This document shows positions 18,407 through 26,024 of a DNA stretch of 64,000 nt, piece by piece; position 1 is the first letter of the stretch; every line of letters begins with the position of its first letter. The notes beneath the pieces are model-generated. The model was given only the letters and a program-made list of their open reading frames with translations. It did not search any database and was not told the DNA's origin. A program made the position numbers and the translations under genes. Source of the stretch: Planctomycetota bacterium (lineage in GTDB: Bacteria; Planctomycetota; Planctomycetia; Pirellulales; Pirellulaceae); assembly GCA_014381825.1 (NCBI GenBank), contig JACNKX010000061.1, positions 1 through 64,000 of the forward strand. Reading direction: 5' to 3'.

Positions 18407-19390
18407 TCACAGCGTGATCAAATAGAGATCCTGCTTGCCCTCCCGCTCGCTGACGACAACCAATTGTTTGCCGTTCGGGTGCCACCAGGAGAAATCATCT
18501 CGCTCTGGATGGTCGGTGATGCGGCGAAGATTTGTACCGTCGATATCAACAACGTAGATGTCATAGTTGCCGTCGCGGAGGCTTGTGAAAGCGAGTCGCT
18601 TACCGTCGGGCGACCACGCGGGGCGCGTGTCATACCCTTGATGCTCCGTCAGGCGATAGAGCTGTTCGCCGGCGGAGGTCATTGTAAAGATATCGAAATT
18701 GCCATCGCGCGTTGAAGCAAATGCGATCCAGCGTCCGTCCGGCGAAAAACGCGGCGATCCATCGACGCCTCCACCTTTAGTGATCGCCATTTTCGTTTTA
18801 CCATCCGCGCTGAGCGAAAAAATCTGCTGATCGCCCTCCGTCTCCGGAAACGCGTACAACAAGCGACTTCCGTCCGGTGCCATCGAGATGCATCGGACTC
18901 CCGCAAATCCGCCGCCCGGATTGTGCTCGACGGTTGAGCCGCTCTCCATGTCTTGAATGACGAGCAGGACGTGCAAATTAGCATTGTTACGAATGAAGGC
19001 TCGTGTTTTTTCGTCTCTTGAAAACGTTGCACAGAGTTCGCTGGTTGGCGCTCCGGAATTGAACGGCTCGATCGTTCGCTCGGCAACGTCGAGCCGCATA
19101 AGACTTATCTGGCTGAAAGACACTTGCGCGGCGTACACGATCTCGGCGCCGTTCGCCACGAAGACTGGGTCCATCTTCTGTTTGCCATCGGTCGTGAGAC
19201 GAATTGGCGGCGCAGCGGTAAGCGAGGCAGTGAAAAGGGTCGCAAGTAGGGCCAACACAAACCGTCGTAGCCGAAGTTGTGAGACTTCTGAAATCCTGCG
19301 AGCTGAGTCCGAATTCTCATGAATTCGGCGGTGAGAGTCGCTCCCGGTCCCAGCGCAATCGGCAAAGGATCGACGGTCAAAGCAATTCAT
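18407..19390 (-). CDS. TolB-like beta-propeller (PD40 repeats), exported
   Basis: A hydrophobic signal segment (RRFVLALLATLFTASLTAA) precedes TolB-type repeats such as GSPRFSPDGRWIAFASTRDGNFDIFTM, TRPAWSPDGKRLAFTSLRDGNYDIYVVDI and FSWWHPNGKQLVVVSEREG. These fit a periplasmic or outer beta-propeller. An upstream open frame reaches 19657 but runs inside the DUF1501 gene; the ATG at 19390 gives a 14-base overlap with that gene and 327 residues. That start leaves a long n-region before the signal, so a later non-ATG start is possible. It probably shares the operon of the DUF1501 gene upstream. No catalytic domain is attached. Confidence 0.82.
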   Translation of the reverse strand: MNCFDRRSFADCAGTGSDSHRRIHENSDSARRISEVSQLRLRRFVLALLATLFTASLTAAPPIRLTTDGKQKMDPVFVANGAEIVYAAQVSFSQISLMRLDVAERTIEPFNSGAPTSELCATFSRDEKTRAFIRNNANLHVLLVIQDMESGSTVEHNPGGGFAGVRCISMAPDGSRLLYAFPETEGDQQIFSLSADGKTKMAITKGGGVDGSPRFSPDGRWIAFASTRDGNFDIFTMTSAGEQLYRLTEHQGYDTRPAWSPDGKRLAFTSLRDGNYDIYVVDIDGTNLRRITDHPERDDFSWWHPNGKQLVVVSEREGKQDLYLITL

Positions 19391-20705
19391 GGATAACTTC
19401 ACTGTCTTGCAGTACGTTGAGCTCGGCTCGAGCGACGCTATCGATTCCCATCTGGTCCATGATCGTAGCTCCGACCGCAGAAGGCTCGATGGGGCGTGAT
19501 ATTGGATGTTCGGCCAGTCGATCGCTTGCACCAACGACGCGTCCGGCCTTGATGCCACCGCCAGCCCACAGCGAAAAATAACATTGTGGCCAATGATCGC
19601 GGGCCGCGCGGCGATTGATCTTCGGAGTGCGACCGAATTCGCCCATGCAAGCGACAAGCGTCGAGTCGATCAGACCTCGATCATACAGATCATCGAGAAA
19701 GGCTGAAAACGCGCGGTCGAAGATCGGACAATGTCGGTTTGGGAGTAGATCGAAGTTGTGAATGTGAGTATCCCATCCGAAGTCAGTGTTCGGAGTAAAG
19801 GCTTCGACGTACTCGCTCCAATTCACATGAATGTAGGGAACCTCCGCTTCGACCATCCGTCGCGCAAGCAGTAGGCTCTGGCCGAACGATGTCTGTCCAT
19901 AGGCAGATCGAGTCTTCTCATCTTCCTGAGACAGGTCGAGCGCTTGAACGGCGTTGCGAGACGTCAACAACGAAAACGCGCGCCGCGTGTTATCGTCCCA
20001 CTGGTCAAACTCGTCTTCTCTAATCCCGCGACGAACTTCGTCCAACTTTGCCGACAGCGATCTGCGATCTGCCATTCGCTCGGGCGACAATCCTTGCAAC
20101 AGTTTCAATGCCGGAACATTGGTCTCGCCTAACTCGCCGCAATCGACCATGAACGGATCGTAGGCCTTCCCCCAATCTCCGCCACCGTAACCTTGCACTG
20201 GTCGAACGACGTCGCGCGGGACGCCTCGACCAAGCATCAAGTACGGAGGCAAATCGCCCTGTCCGTGATGCCGAGCGGCGATCGATCCGAAGCTCGGTTT
20301 GATTGGACCTGGACCTTCTTTGTAGCCCGTCATCCCGAGCGTACCAGCTCCGGGGTGGCCTCCATCGTGAGTGATGTTTGATCGCACCAATGAGAAGCGG
20401 TCGCTGCGTGCCGCCAACTTAGGAACCAATTCGGTGAATCGAACTCCCGGTGTCTTCGTTCCGATCGACGAAAAGGGGCCTCGATACGCAGTCGGTGCAT
20501 CGGGCTTAGGATCGAACGTATCGAGGTGACTGGGGGCGCCCCAAAGCCAAACGAATACGGTTGATTTCGCTCTCGCGGTTTTTGCGTTGGCCGTCGAGCT
20601 TGTCAGTGATGCACTGACGAACGGCAACGCCGAACCAATTCGGAGAAACGCTCGGCGCGACACGCCAAGACATGATTCAGCTTGAAAACCACCTATGTCT
20701 AACAT
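19377..20705 (-). CDS. DUF1501 family exported protein
   Basis: The start at 20705 has GGAG 9 bases upstream and puts a Tat-type signal (VSRRAFLRIGSALPFVSASL) near the N-terminus; an upstream start at 20771 is less likely. DUF1501 features follow: FVWLWGAPSHLDTFDPKPDAP, NITHDGGHPGAGTLGMTGY, LPPYLMLGRGVPRD, VEAEVPYIHVNW and STLVACMGEFGRTPKI. The length is 442 residues. This paralogue differs clearly in sequence from the one at 13809. Its downstream neighbour is the TolB-like propeller, not a DUF1549/1553 gene. Confidence 0.92.
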   Translation of the reverse strand: MLDIGGFQAESCLGVSRRAFLRIGSALPFVSASLTSSTANAKTARAKSTVFVWLWGAPSHLDTFDPKPDAPTAYRGPFSSIGTKTPGVRFTELVPKLAARSDRFSLVRSNITHDGGHPGAGTLGMTGYKEGPGPIKPSFGSIAARHHGQGDLPPYLMLGRGVPRDVVRPVQGYGGGDWGKAYDPFMVDCGELGETNVPALKLLQGLSPERMADRRSLSAKLDEVRRGIREDEFDQWDDNTRRAFSLLTSRNAVQALDLSQEDEKTRSAYGQTSFGQSLLLARRMVEAEVPYIHVNWSEYVEAFTPNTDFGWDTHIHNFDLLPNRHCPIFDRAFSAFLDDLYDRGLIDSTLVACMGEFGRTPKINRRAARDHWPQCYFSLWAGGGIKAGRVVGASDRLAEHPISRPIEPSAVGATIMDQMGIDSVARAELNVLQDSEVIHELL

Positions 20706-20847
20706 TGCGCGACGCTCCGCTGATACCTCACTCAGGTTCACCAGCGTACACCGCGATCTTGCGCACCACAACTAGAATGCTAGCAATGCTTTAACGCATT
20801 TCGCTAGCGGACTTCCCAGAGGCGGCGTTCATCTGTTAGTCTCTTGC

Positions 20848-20997
20848 GTGACCAAATTGATGTCGGTGGCAACAGATAAAACATTCGACAACATCCGACT
20901 TCTTCTATTCGAGTTCGCCATGTTCCTGCTTTTCACAACGGTCGTTATTGCGACCGGACTTGTTACCATCGATCTGCTGACCGAAGTTCGCGCTTAA
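20848..20997 (+). CDS. Possible 45-49 residue membrane peptide
   Basis: A GTG at 20848 or an ATG at 20860 opens a frame whose product has one strongly hydrophobic segment (LLLFEFAMFLLFTTVVIATGLVTI shortened here: LLLFEFAMFLLFTTVV followed by IATGLV) flanked by charged ends. There is no clear ribosome binding site. The frame could be chance, but a single continuous membrane span in a short frame is unusual. Confidence 0.3.
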   Translation: MTKLMSVATDKTFDNIRLLLFEFAMFLLFTTVVIATGLVTIDLLTEVRA

Positions 20998-21036
20998 CGC
21001 TTGTAACCTGTGGCCGCGAATTCTTTTGAGTCGCCC

Positions 21037-21064
21037 TTGACAGTGAACGTTAGTTCACTATAAT
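21037..21064 (+). promoter_or_regulatory. Sigma70-type promoter with palindromic operator in the spacer
   Basis: TTGACA (21037-21042) and TATAAT (21059-21064) are both perfect, separated by 16 bases. The entire spacer is a palindrome, GTGAAC-GTTA-GTTCAC. A repressor bound there would block the polymerase. The core GAAC-N4-GTTC resembles the Gram-positive type LexA box, but TetR-like repressors also bind such sites. Transcription would run into the leader ORF and the csrA-like gene. Confidence 0.75.
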
Positions 21065-21093
21065 CCCGACAGTTCAAGCACGGGAGTACAGGG

Positions 21094-21180
21094 ATGTCAC
21101 GAGGCCGAAAATCAGTCGCATGTTGTTGCGGTTTTTGGGTGCCACTCGTGACGCTTCACACTCCGCCCCCTCGGGCGTGA
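21094..21180 (+). CDS. 28-codon leader ORF with Cys-Cys-Cys and Pro-Pro-Pro
   Basis: GGGAG lies 7 bases before the ATG, about 25 bases after the expected transcription start. The peptide starts MSRGRKSVACCCGFW and ends HTPPPRA. Polyproline near the end is a known ribosome-stalling context. It could be an attenuating leader peptide, or chance. No protein family is recognisable. Confidence 0.35.
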   Translation: MSRGRKSVACCCGFWVPLVTLHTPPPRA

Positions 21181-21308
21181 CAGTTCTTTGCATGCTGCCA
21201 TCGCAGCACGTTCCCATTTCGATGCACGTAGCACTGTGCTGTGTCTTGCGCGCTCACTCATGGAGTCCCCGCCACGGCCAGCATTCATCCAAGGACAGGA
21301 GAATCGCC

Positions 21309-21557
21309 ATGCTTACATTCACACGCAAGAACGGTCAAAGTGTCGTCATTCAAGTTGCTGGTCACCCACCGTTGACCATCACATTTTTGGGCTCCCGCCC
21401 CGGCAAGTGCCAACTTGCATTCGATGGTCCACAGGATTACCACATCCTGCGCGAAGAGATAACCTTTCGCGAGCGAGTTGACACCGGTTTGCGCTGTACG
21501 ACACACCCGGAGAAAGCCGAATCCACGCCTCGCCGCGAGACAGTTTGCGCTACATAG
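21309..21557 (+). CDS. csrA: CsrA-like RNA-binding regulator
   Basis: The first 50 residues follow the CsrA plan: MLTFTRKNGQSVVI for the usual MLxLTRKxGESIxI, then PLTITFLGSRPGKCQLAFDGPQDYHILREEI for the usual V-x-V-L-G..G.QVRIGI.AP..V.V.REEI. CsrA dimers bind GGA motifs in mRNA leaders and change translation. The upstream sequence AAGGACAGGAG has two GGA motifs over the ribosome binding site, compatible with autoregulation. After about residue 57 the frame loses protein-like character, and a neighbouring frame looks coding up to 21667 (see next entry), so the true product may be longer. An upstream in-frame start at 21120 is rejected because its sequence is not CsrA-like. It is a divergent member; RNA-binding is inferred. 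Confidence 0.75.
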   Translation: MLTFTRKNGQSVVIQVAGHPPLTITFLGSRPGKCQLAFDGPQDYHILREEITFRERVDTGLRCTTHPEKAESTPRRETVCAT

Positions 21558-21667
21558 AATCTGCTGCACTGCTCGGTGAAAAAGAAGCGGCGACACTACA
21601 AACACTCCGGTCAAGTGCTGATGCGATGGTCGGCAAGGTCGAAGAGCCAGCCGTCGAAGATTGGTGA
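21482..21667 (+). other. Out-of-frame tail that may belong to the csrA-like gene
   Basis: In the -1 frame relative to the csrA-like gene there is an open stretch of 61 codons with no start of its own, reading HRFALYDTPGESR, then DSLRYIESAALLGEKEAATL and VGKVEEPAVEDW before TGA. It is acidic-helical and looks like a real C-terminus. A -1 shift at about 21486-21490 (after VDTG) would join it to CsrA. Causes may be a frameshift mutation, a sequence error, or programmed shifting. Confidence 0.4.
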
Positions 21668-21745
21668 CTCATCCACCGCGCTGCCGATCGGTGGTCCGTG
21701 TTGTCGGCCACCGATCGGACCCGAGAACCAACCGCTTTCGTGACA

Positions 21746-23866
21746 TCATGCATGCAATGATGTATCGCTCCTGGATTCAGAATCCTGATCCGTATCGGTC
21801 GGGAGACTCGGCTGGAAGCCAACTTTCTCTGCCAGCAGCAGTTCAATCAACATGCCAAGCGGACCTTGATCTACATTGGTGGAATCGCCATCGCGTGACG
21901 CTCCAGCCATGAAGAGCTGCTGTGGCACGAGCGGTTGGTGGCTGTGCGCGAGGTGTTTCGAGACGATTGAGATGGCGTACAGCCGTGGATCGCCGTACGA
22001 TTCGATTTGCTTTCGTAAGACACTCGCTTGCGCTTCACCTTCGAGCGCCACTCGCCTGCTTTCGCCTTCGCCGAGCATTGCTTTTGCCTTGCCTTCAGCT
22101 TCCGCCATGAGCAAGTGTTTCCGATGGTCGGCTTCTGCATCGACAATGGTCTGTTCTGCACGCATCCGCGCTTGTTCGAGTTCTGCTTCGCCACGATTCT
22201 TGGCGATGTCGATTTCGACGCGAGACTGAGTTAACTCAGTTTGCATCTCGGCATGGGCTTGTGCCATCTTCAGCGTCTTGAGCTTTTCGGAAGCCGCACA
22301 TTGCTGCTCGTACGTCAGGACTTGCTCCTGCGACAACTGTCGAAGTCGGAGTTGCTCAAGCAGCATCTCGATCTCGCCAGTGGCTTCCTGGGTCTCGGGC
22401 TTGCCAATCAAAACATCGACTAACTCAATATCGAACTCGCAGAATTTGCGTTGAAGTTCGTTGCGCGCCTCCTCTTGAATCAGGTCTCTGTCGTGAAGCA
22501 GTTCGAGCATCGTCTTCTTGTGGGCGATGTCTCGGAAGTAGGCGCTTAACAATGGGTCGAGCGTCTGTGTGATCAGTTTCTTGACGTCGCCAAATCGTTG
22601 GACCACGCTGGCGGCCTTTTGGTAATCAATGTGAACGACGACCGAGAGCGGTAACGCCGGCTCGTAGGCATCCGCTGTCACAAGATCGATTGACTTTAGA
22701 CTCTCGTCGTACTTATGTGACTCCGTCCGCCCGGTGATCCAATGCAGAACAAAGTTCGTTGTTGGAACCAGATGCACGTGGCCGGCGTAGTCGTTGAACG
22801 CGTATTTGCCCGGGCTGAGTGTTTTTGCTTGGACGCCTCGCTCACCCGAAACGACGCGTTCGCCGTGTCGAAACGCGTCGCCCGATACGTCGCATCCTTC
22901 CTTACCAAAGTAGCTCACGACCACGCCGACATTGCCGATCGGAACAACCGTCTTCGGATTCAGTTCGACGGTCGCGAACCAGCGGTTAATGAAGTAAGTC
23001 CCATCGGTCAGTACGGCGAACTGTCGACCGCCACGACCACCGGCGCGAAGGAAAGCTTCGATGTCTTGGAAGTTGCTGTGGTTGTGCAAAGCGTCTGGTT
23101 CGATGCCGACGGGTGGTGCAATGATCTGCCCGGTGTCGAGTGTCGGGCCGTCGTGGACCGTCACGACTCCGATCGTATCACCAGCGTCGGTTGATCTGGA
23201 AGAGTCGCGGAAATGTGGAACGGGCGAAGCTCCGACGACAACGGGATCGAATCCATGGGCGGCTTGCAGCAACTCACGCCACTTGTCGATCATCTGCGAT
23301 TCGCGCCTCGACATCATGCTAAGCCGATAGACGCAGTCTTCCGTAATCACAACGAACAGCGCCAGGTTAATCGCATAGACGCCTTCCCGCAGAATCGCTC
23401 GTTGCCGTCCACGTTGGCCGACGTACTCCTGCTCACCGGACTTACCAGATAAGAACGCGCGAGCATCTTGAAAGTCGTTGCAGGGTGCGACGCGCGCCAG
23501 GGTTTGATCTGAGTCTACCGCTCGCCCGTCGCGAGCGAAAACGTATCCGATCTTGCCTTGTGGAACAATTGTCAACGACGTCTTATGAATTCGGTACTGC
23601 CACGGCCAGTATCCAAAGTGAATTCCCCCTCGCAGCAACTGGACCTGATAGCCAGCTTCACCTCGACTCGCCATCAGCCGCCCTTCGCCGAGAGATCCTT
23701 TGTGCGACCAGAGCTTTTCGACGACGCCAACCCTGTCGTTCGGAATGTACCGAACACCGACCAGCCATGCCGCGACTGGTAATGACATGATCGCGCTGGC
23801 AAGCCCGATCCCAATCCACATCACAAAACTAAGATCCAAGTTGAAGGCCAGAAGTAGAGTTTCCAT
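21746..23866 (-). CDS. SPFH/flotillin-like membrane-associated protein
   Basis: An N-terminal membrane span (FVMWIGIGLASAIMSLPVAAWLV) is followed by two copies of an SPFH-type beta unit: VPQGKIGYVFARDG...LREGVYAINLALFVVI at about 105-200 and VPIGNVGVVVSYFGKEG...LSPGKYAFNDYAGHVHLVPT at about 310-380. The remaining SPFH part has LPLSVVVHIDYQKAASVVQRFGDVKKLITQTLDPLLSAYF. A long coiled coil with flotillin-type AEAEGKAKAMLGEGESRR and LRKQIESYGDPRLYA leads to the C-terminus. The 706-residue start at 23866 has AGGAG upstream. SPFH proteins assemble on membranes as rings or scaffolds. A sigma54 promoter lies upstream and a sigma54 activator is divergent from it, so stress-induced expression is likely. 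Confidence 0.88.
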   Translation of the reverse strand: METLLLAFNLDLSFVMWIGIGLASAIMSLPVAAWLVGVRYIPNDRVGVVEKLWSHKGSLGEGRLMASRGEAGYQVQLLRGGIHFGYWPWQYRIHKTSLTIVPQGKIGYVFARDGRAVDSDQTLARVAPCNDFQDARAFLSGKSGEQEYVGQRGRQRAILREGVYAINLALFVVITEDCVYRLSMMSRRESQMIDKWRELLQAAHGFDPVVVGASPVPHFRDSSRSTDAGDTIGVVTVHDGPTLDTGQIIAPPVGIEPDALHNHSNFQDIEAFLRAGGRGGRQFAVLTDGTYFINRWFATVELNPKTVVPIGNVGVVVSYFGKEGCDVSGDAFRHGERVVSGERGVQAKTLSPGKYAFNDYAGHVHLVPTTNFVLHWITGRTESHKYDESLKSIDLVTADAYEPALPLSVVVHIDYQKAASVVQRFGDVKKLITQTLDPLLSAYFRDIAHKKTMLELLHDRDLIQEEARNELQRKFCEFDIELVDVLIGKPETQEATGEIEMLLEQLRLRQLSQEQVLTYEQQCAASEKLKTLKMAQAHAEMQTELTQSRVEIDIAKNRGEAELEQARMRAEQTIVDAEADHRKHLLMAEAEGKAKAMLGEGESRRVALEGEAQASVLRKQIESYGDPRLYAISIVSKHLAHSHQPLVPQQLFMAGASRDGDSTNVDQGPLGMLIELLLAEKVGFQPSLPTDTDQDSESRSDTSLHA

Positions 23867-23885
23867 GTTCGCGCTCCTGCGACTT

Positions 23886-23901
23886 ACATACTGCGGTATG
23901 T
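23886..23901 (-). promoter_or_regulatory. Perfect hairpin just upstream of the SPFH ribosome binding site
   Basis: ACATAC-CGCA-GTATGT (minus strand) is a perfect 6-bp stem with a 4-base loop, ending about 9 bases before the AGGAG of the SPFH gene. It would lie in the sigma54-dependent leader and could affect mRNA stability or ribosome access. Confidence 0.4.
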
Positions 23902-23952
23902 CCGACCGACTCATATCGGCCTGGACGTCCGTACTGACTTGGACAACTGAAT

Positions 23953-23968
23953 TGCAAGCGGTGGGCCA
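23953..23968 (-). promoter_or_regulatory. Sigma54 (-24/-12) promoter of the SPFH gene
   Basis: On the minus strand TGGCCC-ACCGC-TTGCA has the invariant GG and GC separated by exactly 10 bases and matches the TGGCAC-N5-TTGCA consensus at all but one position. The expected start is near 23943, giving a leader of about 77 bases before the SPFH ATG at 23866. Confidence 0.78.
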
Positions 23969-24033
23969 AACCGTAGAGAACGCGTATAACTACTTTGTGG
24001 AACACGGCTTAACGAAAGTTCGAGGCACCGAGG

Positions 24034-24075
24034 AGTTGGTGTAATTCACTGGTTGGATAGTGAAATACACTAACT
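24034..24075. promoter_or_regulatory. Double palindrome, likely activator binding sites (UAS)
   Basis: Two 17-base arms in inverted order (24034-24050 and 24059-24075) match at 15 of 17 positions. Each contains a palindromic half-unit, GGTG-TAATT-CACT and AGTG-AAATA-CACT, whose centres are 21 bases apart, two helical turns. The centre lies about 110 bases upstream of the predicted sigma54 start, the usual distance for enhancer sites, and 20-60 bases before the activator gene, so autoregulation is also possible. Confidence 0.7.
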
Positions 24076-24093
24076 CTCCGCTAAATTGGGAAC

Positions 24094-25455
24094 ATGCTAC
24101 GCACCGTTTTGATTCTTGTTGACGAGTCCATTGTTGCCTCCGTTTGGAAGGAAGCGTTTCGAGAAGCGGCTGGTGACGCTTGTGATGTCGAAACGGCGGA
24201 TACGATCGACGACTTGATATCGTCCATCGAAACCCAGGAGGACCGGCGGCTGGTAGTCTTGCCACAACAACTTGCTGCTCAAGAGGACTTGATTTCGCGC
24301 GTGCGGCAACACGACGAAGATATCCCGATCGTCGTCGTGGCCCGGCACGGAGACGTCGACGCCGCATCCCAAGCGGTTCAGATGGGTGCAACCGATTTCC
24401 TGGTCTTGGGCGATCGACTGCCTGAACGAATCGCGACATTGATTGGCAAGCTTCGCGGATTGTTCGACGCGATCGTGAAGAATCGCTTGCTGTCTGACCG
24501 CAACGCTCAACTGCGGGACGCGATTCAAGCTCGCTTCGAGATCGTTGGCGAGTCGCCACAAGTGAGAGCCATGATCGAGCAGATTCGACTTGTGGCGGAA
24601 GTACCACGACCGTTGTTGATTCTTGGCGAGCGAGGAACGGGCAAAGAGCTTGTAGCTCGAGCGATTCATTTTATCGGCAAGTCAGCGTCGAAACCGATCG
24701 TAACCGTCAACTGCGCTGCGTTCAGTGATTCGCTTCTCGAAAGCGAACTGTTCGGTCACGAGAAAGGTGCATTCACGGGTGCTGATGTGACTCGTCATGG
24801 CAAGTTCGAGCAAGCGGATGGCGGCACGCTGTTTCTCGATGAGATCGGAAACATGTCGCTGACGTTTCAGCAAAAGATTCTCCGCGTTGTCGAGTATGGA
24901 ACGTACACGCGTGTGGGTGGAATGCACGAATTGAAATCAACGGTAAGAATCGTCGCTGCGACCAACTGCGACCTGCAGGAGATGATCTACAATGGCGACT
25001 TCTTGCCTGATCTCTATGACCGCTTAGCCTTTGAGGTAATCAGCGTGCCGCCGTTACGGGAGCGGCAAGGCGACGTCGAAGTCTTGATGCACTACTTCGC
25101 AACTCAGTTTGAACGCGAGGTTCCGGCGTTCCGCGGGAAACGTTTTTCTAAAGCAGCGATTGGCGAGTTGAATCGCCATTCGTTTCCGGGCAACATACGC
25201 GAGTTGAAGAACGTCATCGAACGCGCGGTCTATCGCGATACGACCGACGAGATTACGCCGTCCGATCTTGGATTGAAATCGCCCGAGCTGCCGCATTATC
25301 AGGGCGGCACCTATCAGGAGCAGCTTGATGGATTCGCCAGAGAGCTGATCGAAGTCGCACTCCAAAACTCTGGCAACAACCAAGCAGAAGCGGCCCGACG
25401 GCTGGGCCTTACCTATCATCAGTTCCGTCATTACTATCGAAAGTACCTGTCGTGA
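24094..25455 (+). CDS. Sigma54-dependent transcriptional activator with degenerate receiver domain
   Basis: The 453-residue protein has the NtrC-type order. A receiver-like domain (1-120) lacks the phosphorylatable Asp: the place of the usual DLVLLD..MP holds RRLVVLPQQ at about 52-60, and the Thr/Ser and Lys switch positions are also replaced (VVVARHG, FLVLGDRLP). The AAA+ domain has Walker A GERGTGKE at about 178, the sigma54-contact motif GAFTGA at about 225, and GGTLFLDEIGN as Walker B. A Fis-type HTH ends the protein (NQAEAARRLGLTYHQFRHYYRKYL). All parts needed to drive sigma54 polymerase are present, so control probably comes from ligand or protein binding, not phosphorylation. It is divergent from the SPFH gene with its binding sites between. 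Confidence 0.93.
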   Translation: MLRTVLILVDESIVASVWKEAFREAAGDACDVETADTIDDLISSIETQEDRRLVVLPQQLAAQEDLISRVRQHDEDIPIVVVARHGDVDAASQAVQMGATDFLVLGDRLPERIATLIGKLRGLFDAIVKNRLLSDRNAQLRDAIQARFEIVGESPQVRAMIEQIRLVAEVPRPLLILGERGTGKELVARAIHFIGKSASKPIVTVNCAAFSDSLLESELFGHEKGAFTGADVTRHGKFEQADGGTLFLDEIGNMSLTFQQKILRVVEYGTYTRVGGMHELKSTVRIVAATNCDLQEMIYNGDFLPDLYDRLAFEVISVPPLRERQGDVEVLMHYFATQFEREVPAFRGKRFSKAAIGELNRHSFPGNIRELKNVIERAVYRDTTDEITPSDLGLKSPELPHYQGGTYQEQLDGFARELIEVALQNSGNNQAEAARRLGLTYHQFRHYYRKYLS

Positions 25456-25514
25456 CGAGGCGGAGGGAAGATTCGCGTCACACCCCATCGCCGATCGAAT
25501 CATGCAATGATTTT

Positions 25515-26024
25515 TCAGACAGTGATCTCGTAGCCCTTGCGTTGATCGCGAGCGATGAACGAATTGGCTTGTTTGTCGTCACCAAAAGTTTCGGTCTTCG
25601 GATCGTAGGTTACGGCCCGCCCCAATCGCAGGGCCACGTTGATGGCATGGCAAACGTTGAGCATGCGGTTATGCGACTGGACGTCCGAAGCTGGCGTCTT
25701 GCGAGTTTTGACGCATTCCATGAAGTTCTTCACGTGGAATCCATCGTCGCCGTATCCGTCGAGTGCGGGTGTCGAAGGATCGGCGTACAGCTTCGCGTAG
25801 GCGTCCTCTGGAAACGGGTTGTCCTTGAGCAGTTCAACAGGTTTGCCGACGATCTTGCCGCGATTTACTAAAAACCGCCCGGCGCTACCTTCAAACATCA
25901 CGCCGTTGTCGAAACCAAGTTCGGTCGCCTCATTGCGAACGTCCATCTCGATGCCATCGGCGAAAGTACACGCCACCCACAACTTGCAGGCAGGAATTCC
26001 ACGGAATGTACTACGGAAGATTGC
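25515..26024 (-). pseudogene. C-terminal remnant of a Gfo/Idh/MocA-type oxidoreductase
   Basis: The readable part from about 25990 down to 25515 matches the end of planctomycete Gfo/Idh/MocA proteins: CTFADGIEMDVRNEATELGFDNGVMFEGSAGRFLVNRGKIVGKPVE in pieces, then GDDGFHVKNFMECVKTRKTP, HNRMLNVCHAINVALRLGRAVTYDPKTE and a terminal FIARDQRKGYEITV. The NAD-binding Rossmann half is absent; upstream lies directly the stop codon of the ion-channel gene, in the same frame. A TTG or GTG at about 25980 could start a 155-residue product, but it would lack the catalytic domain. I read it as a deletion scar. Confidence 0.75.

Larger units (their letters stand above)
20706..21308. other. 603-base regulatory spacer between DUF1501 and csrA-like genes
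   Basis: It contains an imperfect hairpin at 20779-20808 (arms GCTAGCAATGC and GCATT-TC-GCTAGC), a possible small membrane-protein gene at 20848-20997, a strong promoter with palindromic spacer at 21037-21064, and a 28-codon leader ORF at 21094-21180. A short hairpin (TGCTGC/GCAGCA) is at 21193-21208. Confidence 0.5.

Noticed and set aside
19391-19657. Longer start for the TolB-like gene
   Set aside because: The extra 89 residues overlap the DUF1501 gene and have no signal-like or family-like sequence.
21120-21308. Longer start for the csrA-like gene
   Set aside because: CsrA proteins start directly with ML.L.R; the extension is Cys/His-rich and not protein-like.
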